From Methylobacter sp. (GTDB lineage: Bacteria > Pseudomonadota > Gammaproteobacteria > Methylococcales > Methylomonadaceae), in the NCBI RefSeq assembly GCF_004322395.1, contig NZ_SCTW01000127.1, positions 1 through 33,768 of the forward strand: a stretch of 33,768 nt of DNA, given 5' to 3'. Shown here piece after piece: positions 1 to 6,674 of the stretch. The notes beneath the pieces were generated by a model. It was not told where the DNA came from. It did no database searches and saw only the letters and a list, made by a program, of their open reading frames with translations. A program made the translations under genes and the position numbers. Every line of letters begins with the position of its first letter. Position 1 is the stretch's first letter.

Positions 1-95
1 TGGGGCTTGTCATCCGCTTGGGCGAGTCCGGCTGTGAATAGGGTTGCCAGCAGCAAGGCAACCGGCACGAAAACTGTTTTTATGGTTGATTTCAT
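1..95 (-). CDS. Exported protein, N-terminal fragment (runs off window)
   Basis: An ATG at 93-95 (minus strand) opens a reading frame that continues to the window edge, giving 31 codons. The translation has a basic start (MKSTIK), a hydrophobic core rich in Leu, Ala and Val, and a signal-peptidase I site (Ala-Gln-Ala before Asp-Asp-Lys-Pro), so the product is very probably Sec-exported. A strong ribosome binding site (AAGGAA) sits just after the stop codon of the upstream RHS gene, whose stop is at 107-109. The two genes are therefore tightly spaced and probably co-transcribed. Nothing beyond the signal peptide is visible, so no function can be given. It could be another RHS cassette, an immunity-type partner or an unrelated secreted protein. 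Confidence 0.7.
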   Translation of the reverse strand, partial: MKSTIKTVFVPVALLLATLFTAGLAQADDKP

Positions 96-106
96 GGCGG
101 CTTTCC

Positions 107-2290
107 TTATTGCGGCAAGACCAGGTTTTGCAGACGCGACAGGGCGTCATAGACTCGAGTTTGGCTGCGTGCCAGTTGTCCGCCGGGATCGTAGGCCTCT
201 TCCTTGATCCGGTTGCCCATGGCGTCCAGTGTATAGCTCAGGGTGTTGCCCTGGTCGTCTTGGGTTTTGATCAGGCGATGGGCTGCGTCGTAGCTGTAAT
301 CCAGATAAGCGCCGTCGGGACCGGTAACGCGGGTGAGTTGACCTGCGGGGTCGTAAGCATAGGTGGTGGTTTCGCCGCCGGCATCGAGTGAGGTGAGCCT
401 CTGGCGGTTATCGTAACTCAGGGTGGTGACGAGGCCGTTGGGGTCGGTGAGTTCTTCAACTTGGCCGTGCGGGGAATAGCGGTTCAGGCGGGTGCTATGG
501 CCGAGCGCGTCGGTGAGCTGTTTGAGCTGGCCGCGGCAGCCGAGGTGTCCGCCGGTGCAGGCGGCATCGGCGGTGTAATAGTCGTAGGTGGTGACATCGG
601 ACAGGTCGGTGCGCGGGCCGTCTTCGACTTTTTGCAGCAATACGCCGGGAACGGAAGAATAGGTGTACGTGGTATGCCAACTACGGGCGGTGTTGGCTGC
701 GGTGTCTGTGACGGTTTTGTCGGTGAGGTCGCCTTGGGGGGTGTATGTGTAGGTAGTCTGCTGGTTGCCGTGGGTGATTTGCACCGGCAGGCGGAAGGTC
801 GGGTGCCATGCGGTGGTGAGGGTGCGGGTTGCCGGGGTGGCCGCGCCGCTGGAGGTCAGGCCTTCGGTGCGGCTGGTTTCCAGGTTGCGGGTTAAGTCAT
901 ACGTATAATCCGTGCGGTTGCCGTTGAAGTCGGTGCGACTGGCGACGTTGCCGTTCGCGTCATAAGTGAGAGCCGACGCCGAAGCGCCGCAGCCGGAACC
1001 GCCGGGTTGGGATTGGCCTTTGCTTTTGACCACGCCGAGGATGGTCTGGAACTGATAAGTGCGTGCGCTGCCCAGCGCATCGGTGACGGTGGTGGTGCCG
1101 TCGGCGTTGTAAGCCAAGCTCGCCCGTTCCGCTCCGCCCGCATGTTCAGTAGAGGTTGCGCGGCCTTGGGCGTCGTAGCGGTAAGTAGCAAAGCGATTGC
1201 CGTTTTCGTCGGTGATGCCGGTCAGGGCATGGGGGAAGGCGGTGTTTTCGTAGTGATAGGTTTTGCCGGTGCCGTCGGGATAGCTGACGGAGGCGAGGTT
1301 GTTGTTCGCGTCGTAGGCATAGCGGTATACGCTTCCGGCCGGATCGGCCAGGGTGCTGATGCGGCTGTTGGCGTCATAGGTGAAATTAAGCTGGTGCCCG
1401 AAGCTGTTGGTGACGCGAAGCAGCAAGCCAACCGTGGGCGCAGTGGCAATGGGTGTCGATGCATCGCTGTAAGTAAGGGTTTGCGTAAGGCCGGAGCGGT
1501 CGGCAATGGATACGAGTTTGCCGGTAGCGGTATAGGTTTCTACCGAATTATCAGCGGTGGTGTAACGCCAGCCGGTGCGGACGTTTGCACTGTTTTTAAG
1601 CTCCACGAGACGGTCAGGCACGTCTGCATCGGCAACCCAAGCGCCTGCACTTTGCTTGAAGTTGTATTCTTTGCCGTCATTTCGGCGGATTTTTACCCAC
1701 GTGCCGGAGGACTGTAGGGTGCCGGATCGGTTGTAGACATGACTCCAGCCTGCGCCTAAGTTGGAAGGACTGGCCGTTGTGCTGGCGTTGTAATAGCGGT
1801 CGAAGCTCAGGCCGGATGCGCCGCCCGGAAGATCGGTTTCGTGCTGCCATTTATTGCCGATTCCGGCGTTGATGGGGTTTCCAATGTAGGGACAGGTACC
1901 GCCATTGTTTTTAGGCGATACCCCACATTTGCCGGTTATTGCATCGCGAAATTGTGGATCGACACAAGCAGGCGCATTGTAACAAGTTTGATTGCTTAAT
2001 GAGCCGCCGTAGAGGCAAGAGTACGATTGAGATGAATAAGTCCCGTATTGCGTAGCGTTCTGAACACACTGGCCGCCTTGGAGAGTGCCTGGAGAACCAG
2101 TAGCATTAGCGGTTGTGCAAACGTAGCCAAATTGATTGCAAAGAGCTGTACAAGCGGCAGCTGGACTAGACTGATTGGCCGTGAAATAGCCAAAATACAC
2201 CGCAGACCAAGCCGTGACGGTGGCGGGGTAGTTATCGGCAAAAGCCGAAAACGACATTAAAAACAATGCGGTTAATAGAATTTTACGCAT
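107..2290 (-). CDS. Secreted RHS/YD-repeat protein lacking the C-terminal core
   Basis: RHS/YD-repeat proteins build large beta-cage shells, often around a toxin domain. From the ATG at 2290 the product is 727 residues and starts with a clear signal peptide (MRKILLTALFLMSFSAFA). An in-frame start at 2386 would add 32 hydrophobic residues; neither start has a good ribosome binding site, and I prefer 2290 because of the signal peptide. A Cys-rich segment (about residues 45-135) comes first. A DUF6531-like domain follows (about 137-230, with the GLSFDRYYN and GWSHVYNR motifs), then many YD repeats such as YDANGNV, YAYDPAGQLTRV and YTLDAMGNRI up to the last residues. It stops right after a YDALSRL repeat, with no hyperconserved RHS core and no variable tip. 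It is either a short secreted shell protein or a truncated cassette. The Cys-rich 5' end looks AT-richer than the rest, hinting at a mosaic origin. Confidence 0.85.
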   Translation of the reverse strand: MRKILLTALFLMSFSAFADNYPATVTAWSAVYFGYFTANQSSPAAACTALCNQFGYVCTTANATGSPGTLQGGQCVQNATQYGTYSSQSYSCLYGGSLSNQTCYNAPACVDPQFRDAITGKCGVSPKNNGGTCPYIGNPINAGIGNKWQHETDLPGGASGLSFDRYYNASTTASPSNLGAGWSHVYNRSGTLQSSGTWVKIRRNDGKEYNFKQSAGAWVADADVPDRLVELKNSANVRTGWRYTTADNSVETYTATGKLVSIADRSGLTQTLTYSDASTPIATAPTVGLLLRVTNSFGHQLNFTYDANSRISTLADPAGSVYRYAYDANNNLASVSYPDGTGKTYHYENTAFPHALTGITDENGNRFATYRYDAQGRATSTEHAGGAERASLAYNADGTTTVTDALGSARTYQFQTILGVVKSKGQSQPGGSGCGASASALTYDANGNVASRTDFNGNRTDYTYDLTRNLETSRTEGLTSSGAATPATRTLTTAWHPTFRLPVQITHGNQQTTYTYTPQGDLTDKTVTDTAANTARSWHTTYTYSSVPGVLLQKVEDGPRTDLSDVTTYDYYTADAACTGGHLGCRGQLKQLTDALGHSTRLNRYSPHGQVEELTDPNGLVTTLSYDNRQRLTSLDAGGETTTYAYDPAGQLTRVTGPDGAYLDYSYDAAHRLIKTQDDQGNTLSYTLDAMGNRIKEEAYDPGGQLARSQTRVYDALSRLQNLVLPQ

Positions 2291-3173
2291 TGCTAAACCA
2301 GTGATGGCCGCGCAAGTGCATGACATGCCAAATAACAACAACTGAAAACCAACCATCATAAAATCATCCCATTTAAAAAATGTCATGCCACACTTATAAG
2401 TTGCCAGCTCTATGAGAATGACTGTAAGTAATTTCTAGCAATAGAGATTTAGGCTCTCCTACGGCAATCTCAGCGCCGCTCTCTAATCTAAACACTCAAT
2501 CTACGCCCGGGCATCCTTCATCATCACATTGGCGATCATGCTCCAAGTCTCTAAAACATGCTCACCCACAGCATACCGAGTTAGAAATTCGGGAGTTATT
2601 GAACAGATTGAACCTAGAAAAATCATTTGATCCACGAAAAACACAAAAAACACGAAAAAATTCAAATAGATACCTAGTTACAGGTAGTCACCCAAAGGGT
2701 GAATGACTAAATCAATGGAACATATTGAATTTTTTCGTGTTTTTTGTGTTTTTCGTGGACTAACTGCTTTAGGTTGAACGACGCCCTCATTGTGGCTAAA
2801 AAAATGGCCGCTGTATGTCAGCTAAAGCCGAGTCTTTTGTAAGCCTAAGACTAATTCTCAGGTTATGTGATAGCCATCACGGATTTCTGATTGTTGTAAC
2901 CATCCCTCAACTGACGGCTATCCAGCAACAGGATCGTATCAAGAAATAATGCGAAATTAACTGTAATGGCTGATTTTGATTAATGATAAATATCGACTGA
3001 TGTCCAACAGACGGACGTTTTCTGGAGCCGCAAGCTTGGCAAACCACTTTTACACTCTTTCCTGAGCCATTAACCGTTAACTTATCTATGTAAAGGCCCC
3101 CGTTTACTCATGAATGACGGATTTTACCAAGAGTAAACGCGGCGAAAATTGTTTCACATTTAGCCAAAAACCT
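2291..3173. other. Gene-poor spacer with palindromic element and a possible 41-codon ORF
   Basis: No convincing full-length gene lies here. The main content is the palindromic element at 2613-2773, described separately. On the minus strand an ATG at 2624-2626 opens 41 codons ending in TAG at 2501-2503. Its translation looks protein-like (it includes GEHVLETWSMIANVM), but there is no recognisable ribosome binding site and no family I know, so it may be the tail of a decayed gene. Between 2780 and 3170 I see only AT-rich sequence without coding character. A minus-strand open frame at 3104-3388 overlaps the broken VapC and is not supported by anything else. Confidence 0.5.
2613..2773. repeat. 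Palindromic mobile-like element, copy 1 (161 bp)
   Basis: The core is a perfect 35-bp inverted repeat: left arm 2631-2665, right arm 2725-2759, with a 59-base loop. Each arm is a run of three roughly 9-bp units (CACGAAAAA, CACAAAAAA, CACGAAAAAA). The loop contains its own small stem, CACCC-AAA-GGGTG (2689-2701). Outside the arms the sequence continues as a less perfect inverted repeat that reads CGTGG, then an AACTG-like block, then TTT and AGG on both sides. The same outer sequence bounds the element at 31062-31225, which is nearly the same length. It has no coding capacity and no T-run placed like a terminator. The likeliest class is a non-autonomous, MITE-like or REP-like palindrome. Confidence 0.75.
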
Positions 3174-3401
3174 TCATTTTCCGGACATGTGTAATGCCTG
3201 ATGGTTAACCAAAATCGACTGTCCGCTTGTCGTGGATATGTTGCCATTAGGAAATCTGACTTGAATGGCTCTTTGGGATCGAAATCCGGCAACGGCATAT
3301 TTCCTAACAAGGTGTTTCCAATTTGTAAGACTGAATCCATAGGCTCCAGGTTCATATATATAGCGTTTGACAAAGACTGATGTATCAAAAAAGACGAGCA
3401 T
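3174..3401 (-). pseudogene. VapC-type PIN-domain toxin, 5' remnant
   Basis: PIN-domain toxins are small metal-dependent RNases that are paired with an antitoxin. The first 20 or so residues (MLVFFDTSVFVKRYI, with the first catalytic Asp at position 6) are a textbook VapC/PIN start. After about residue 23 the frame no longer resembles a PIN domain, and the open frame ends at 75 residues where the family usually has 130-145. The other acidic active-site residues are therefore absent. The ATG overlaps the stop of the antitoxin remnant in a TGATG junction, the usual coupled arrangement of vapBC operons. I read this as a toxin gene broken by deletion or insertion early in its length and no longer functional. 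Confidence 0.65.
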
Positions 3402-3631
3402 CAGGTACTGGCTTCGCGTTCTTCCAGAATCATACGGCTGACGGAAACGCCATCCAATATCAGAGGTTGGGCCTTACGTCGTTTCCATGAACGCAGATCG
3501 GGCGCTATCGGAACGATGTCGGCAATGGGCTTTCCATTGCGCAATACACGTACGGACTCACCTGACTCGACGATATCAAAGTACTGTTTGGCGTGGTTGT
3601 ATATTTCTGTAAATGCAAAAAGTGATGTACA
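3401..3631 (-). pseudogene. Phd/YefM-like (VapB) antitoxin remnant
   Basis: The open frame reads through a Phd/YefM-type antitoxin sequence containing NHAKQYFDIVESGESVRV, then RNGKPIADIVPI, and ends with EEREAST before TGA at 3401-3403. The segment resembles the DNA-binding core and C-terminal linker of this family. No ATG, GTG or TTG start lies upstream before an in-frame stop at 3632-3634, and the expected first 10-15 residues are missing or altered, so the 5' end appears lost. Its stop overlaps the ATG of the neighbouring VapC remnant by one base. Both partners are damaged, consistent with a dead toxin-antitoxin module. Confidence 0.6.
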
Positions 3632-3967
3632 TCATGGATGTACGTTATTACCACCGTCAAACAACTTCACGAATAGAAATTCCAAGAACAGGTTTGGCTA
3701 GCGCCGACACGCTATCAATCCCTGATCTGAAAGGGCAAGGTTTTCGGGAAAGATTGATTAATTTCATTTTTCTATTCCTACGCCCTTTCTAAAATCATTC
3801 CGATCTTCATCTAATTTTAATTAAACCCACAGGTTTCCTCTCATCTTGCTTCTGTAATCTTTACCCAAACGTAGTGACCTGCGCGCAACACACCGGTCGC
3901 GATAACTTTGGGGATGAACGGTTCTCACCGTTCATCATTGAGTAGACAAAATAGGAGTTTAACGAAT
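3632..3967. other. Leader region of the exopolysaccharide locus
   Basis: This roughly 335-bp spacer separates the decayed antitoxin from the first polysaccharide gene and should hold the locus promoter. It is AT-rich around 3760-3830 and contains a strong hairpin at 3913-3936, listed separately. I looked for a JUMPstart/ops element (GGCGGTAG core), common ahead of such loci in enterobacteria, and did not find one. No ORF with coding character is present. Confidence 0.5.
3913..3936 (+). promoter_or_regulatory. Hairpin in the leader just ahead of the first EPS gene
   Basis: GATGAACGGT and its exact complement ACCGTTCATC are separated by a TCTC loop, giving a perfect 10-bp stem. It ends 31 bases before the ATG at 3968 and has no following T-run, so it is not a standard intrinsic terminator. 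It could be an mRNA stability or attenuation structure, or a protein-binding site. An in-frame start at 3908 would place the hairpin inside the gene, but the ribosome binding site before 3968 argues against that. Confidence 0.5.
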
Positions 3968-5389
3968 ATGCCACTCGGTATAGGTAACATCTTCAACGGG
4001 CTCTTTAAGCAATATGGACACACGGTGATCCTGTTGCTGCGGTTTATCGATATAGCCATGCTAATCGGTGCCGCTTGGGTCTCCCATTATTTCTGGCTTC
4101 GCCAATTCGTCATCGACCAGGACTACCGGATAGTAGTCTCTCTTGGTATTTTGGCAGCCATCATTTTTTTCGAAATCGGCCAGGTTTACCGTCCCTGGCG
4201 GAATGATGCGATGCGCGGAGAAGTTGCGCGTATCGTCAGGGCTTGGGTATTGGCCATCCTGTCGGTTATATCCATTGTTGCGTTGGTTCGTTTGCATTTT
4301 TGGTTCGGTTCCAGTTATCGCTGGATCGTTACTTGGTGGGTACTGGGATTGTTGTTCGTGCTTGCCGCCCGTAGTCTGCTTTCCCATGTGTTGCAATGGC
4401 TGCGAGCTCGCGGCTGGTCTCAGGGACGTATTATCTTGGTCGGATTGAACCAGATGGCCGTTGCGGTTAGCCGACAGTTGAATCATTCATCCTGGGCCGG
4501 CTTGCAAGTTGTCGGTTATGTCGATGACCCATCAGAAAAGCAGCCTTCGGTGAATGATTTTTCGCTGCCGCGGCTCGGGGATTTGGAAGACCTCACGTCC
4601 ATAGTCACCAAGGAAGCCATTGACGAAGTATGGATTGCGTTTCCCGGTGAATCGCTCGTAGAACGCGCTCAGTATCAATTGCGGCATCTGCCGGTCAGTA
4701 TCCGGCTGATTATCGACTGTTTTGATTTCAAACAAAGTAAATTCCTCAGCTTGAACACGGTGGCCGGTATTCCGACCTTGGATTTTTCAGTTTCACCGTT
4801 GCATGGCGTTAACCGCTATACCAAGGAGGTTATGGATAGATTTTTTGCGCTTATCCTGTTGATACTGCTCAGCCCGTTACTGTTATTGATCGCTATCGGC
4901 GTCAAGCTGAGCTCTAAAGGCCCGGTGTTCTATCGGCAAGAACGGGTCGGCTGGAACAACCGTTCGTTCACGATGCTGAAATTCCGCTCGATGCCGGTGG
5001 ACGCCGAAGCCAAAACCGGTGCGGTATGGGCAAAGCCCGGTGAAAAACGCGCTACCCGGTTTGGCGGCTTTTTGCGTAAAACCAGCCTTGACGAACTGCC
5101 GCAACTGATCAATGTGCTTAAGGGCGACATGTCCCTGGTCGGGCCTAGGCCGGAGCGCCCGGATTTTGTCGAAGTATTTAAAGATCAAGTACCTAATTAC
5201 ATGAAAAAACACATGGTCAAGGCCGGCATCACCGGCTGGGCACAAGTGAACGGCTGGCGCGGAGATACCGATCTGAACCGCCGCATCGAACACGATTTGT
5301 ATTACATCCAGCATTGGTCGGTCTGGTTCGACCTGGAAATTGCACTGCGCACTGTGCTGACCGGTTTTATCAATAAAAATGCGTATTGA
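3968..5389 (+). CDS. Undecaprenyl-phosphate sugar phosphotransferase (WcaJ/EpsB-like)
   Basis: This enzyme starts the polysaccharide repeat unit by moving a sugar phosphate, usually glucose-1-phosphate, from a UDP-sugar to undecaprenyl phosphate at the inner membrane. The 473-residue product has several N-terminal membrane segments, a nucleotide-fold middle part (RIILVGLNQMA near residue 155), a further hydrophobic hairpin (near 290-315) and the C-terminal bacterial sugar transferase domain. That domain carries PVFYRQERVG, LKFRSM, SLDELPQLINVLKGDMSLVG, GPRPERP and the closing DLEIALRTV. Length matches WcaJ (about 465). I chose 3968 because GGAG lies 10 bases before it; an upstream in-frame ATG at 3908 overlaps a hairpin and lacks a Shine-Dalgarno. 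It is the first gene of the plus-strand EPS locus. The exact sugar cannot be read from the sequence. Confidence 0.92.
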   Translation: MPLGIGNIFNGLFKQYGHTVILLLRFIDIAMLIGAAWVSHYFWLRQFVIDQDYRIVVSLGILAAIIFFEIGQVYRPWRNDAMRGEVARIVRAWVLAILSVISIVALVRLHFWFGSSYRWIVTWWVLGLLFVLAARSLLSHVLQWLRARGWSQGRIILVGLNQMAVAVSRQLNHSSWAGLQVVGYVDDPSEKQPSVNDFSLPRLGDLEDLTSIVTKEAIDEVWIAFPGESLVERAQYQLRHLPVSIRLIIDCFDFKQSKFLSLNTVAGIPTLDFSVSPLHGVNRYTKEVMDRFFALILLILLSPLLLLIAIGVKLSSKGPVFYRQERVGWNNRSFTMLKFRSMPVDAEAKTGAVWAKPGEKRATRFGGFLRKTSLDELPQLINVLKGDMSLVGPRPERPDFVEVFKDQVPNYMKKHMVKAGITGWAQVNGWRGDTDLNRRIEHDLYYIQHWSVWFDLEIALRTVLTGFINKNAY

Positions 5390-5396
5390 GGAGAAA

Positions 5397-5477
5397 GGCG
5401 AAAGACGAAAGACGAAGGGCAAAAGCCCAGTCTCCAAATTACGCAGCCCTTTAGCCTTTTGCCTTTCGTCCTTCGCC
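5397..5477. repeat. Imperfect hairpin built of 7-8 bp units between the first two EPS genes
   Basis: Left arm 5397-5425 consists of repeated CGAAAGA-type units. Right arm 5456-5477 is its complement but is one unit shorter (GGCGAAGGACGAAAGG when read on the minus strand). The loop is about 30 bases. The structure lies wholly in the spacer between the sugar transferase stop and the export lipoprotein start. It resembles the other periodic-arm hairpins in this window in architecture but not in sequence. It is not T-tailed. It may fold in the mRNA and affect relative expression of the two genes. Confidence 0.6.
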
Positions 5478-5509
5478 TACTTTTAAATAATTATAGGAAC
5501 ACATTTGCC

Positions 5510-6622
5510 ATGGTTAGATTAATGCTTAGATCAATGCCCCTGATACCGGTCTTGCTGCTGCAAGCCTGCTCTTTGACGCCCGGCATGGAGATGGAGACCA
5601 ACAGCCCGTTATCGCATATCGAGGTTCCGGTCATGAAAGACGGCAAGCTAGTCAAGGAAAAGGCGAAGATTTCCCAGATTACCGCGGACCTGATTATCGA
5701 TCGGGAAAATTCTAGGCAGCGCGCCGTCAATAATCTTCCGTCCCAGAATGTTCCCACGGGCGAATACAAGATCGGCCCGCACGACCGGCTGCAAATCACA
5801 GTCTGGGAGCATCCTGAACTGAACGATCCCGGAGGCGAAAAAATCAACCCAGAATTGGCGGGCAAGATGGTTCAAGATGACGGCATGCTTTATTACCCCT
5901 ACGTCGGCAATGTGCCGGTGGCAGGTAAAACCGCCAACGAGGTTCGGGAATTGTTGAGTCAAGGGCTTTCCAAATACTTCAAGAAAGTCAAACTCGACGT
6001 TCGCGTTCTGGCTTACCAAAGCCATCGGGCCGCTGTGGTCGGCCAGGTCAAAATGCCGGGAATCCAGGCCATGACCGAAACGCCATTAACGATTACCGAA
6101 GCCATCAGTCGCGCCGGAGGCGTGACTGAGGACGCAGACACCAGCAACGTGATGCTGGCTCGCGACGGCAAGCTTTATAAGATTGATGTGATGAGGTTAT
6201 ATGAGAAAGGCGGTACCGACCAAAATCTGGTGCTGAAAGACGGCGACGTGCTGAATGTCTCCGATCGTAAGGACAACAAGGTGTTCGTCATGGGCGAAGT
6301 CGGCAGGCAGCAGGCTCTGCAAATCAACAAAGGCAGGCTGACGCTCGCGCAGGCGCTGGCGGAAGCTTATGGCGTTGATTTCAATACTTCGCGGCCGGAA
6401 GAGATTTATGTGATCCGATCAGGCGAGATGCAGCCGGAGATTTTCCAGTTGAATGCCGAATCGCCTGATGCGCTGATTCTGGCCGACCAGTTTAATTTAC
6501 AAGCGCATGATACCGTGTTCGTGGGTACCGCAGGGGTGACTCAATGGTCCCGAGTTCTTAACCAAATCTTGCCAGGATCCTTTACATCAATGATGGGGCA
6601 AGCAGCTATGATGGGAATTTAA
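5510..6622 (+). CDS. Polysaccharide export outer-membrane lipoprotein (Wza-like)
   Basis: Wza-type proteins form the octameric outer-membrane channel for capsule and exopolysaccharide. The 370-residue product has a lipoprotein signal with a lipobox Leu-Leu-Gln-Ala-Cys (Cys20). A poly_export domain follows (GEYKIGPHDRLQITVWEHPEL, with DDGMLYYPYVG further on), then SLBB-type soluble ligand domains (AAVVGQVKMPGIQAM, KVFVMGEVGRQ and the LTLAQALAEAYG stretch). Length fits Wza (379). I chose the ATG at 5510 because AGGAA precedes it by 10 bases; an in-frame start at 5459 lies inside the hairpin, and ATG 5522 is also possible. The gene sits between the sugar transferase and the Wzc-like kinase, its physical partner in the trans-envelope complex. 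Confidence 0.92.
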   Translation: MVRLMLRSMPLIPVLLLQACSLTPGMEMETNSPLSHIEVPVMKDGKLVKEKAKISQITADLIIDRENSRQRAVNNLPSQNVPTGEYKIGPHDRLQITVWEHPELNDPGGEKINPELAGKMVQDDGMLYYPYVGNVPVAGKTANEVRELLSQGLSKYFKKVKLDVRVLAYQSHRAAVVGQVKMPGIQAMTETPLTITEAISRAGGVTEDADTSNVMLARDGKLYKIDVMRLYEKGGTDQNLVLKDGDVLNVSDRKDNKVFVMGEVGRQQALQINKGRLTLAQALAEAYGVDFNTSRPEEIYVIRSGEMQPEIFQLNAESPDALILADQFNLQAHDTVFVGTAGVTQWSRVLNQILPGSFTSMMGQAAMMGI

Positions 6623-6674
6623 TGATGTTTCAAGACTCGGGTTTTCTTTTCACATGATTGGGGTATGAAAGATT

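Noticed and set aside
461-1717. Long plus-strand frames within the RHS gene
   Set aside because: They are shadows of the minus-strand RHS frame, with Gly/Val-rich low-complexity products and no ribosome binding site.
2631-2759. 35-bp inverted repeat considered as an intrinsic terminator
   Set aside because: The loop is 59 bases, there is no T-run placed after a compact stem, and no gene ends next to it; the matching element at 31062 fits a repeat family better.
3632-3967. Search for a JUMPstart/ops element ahead of the polysaccharide locus
   Set aside because: No GGCGGTAG-like core was found on the plus strand.
4061-4486. 141-codon minus-strand frame within the sugar transferase gene
   Set aside because: It is antisense to a strongly conserved gene and has no independent start signal.
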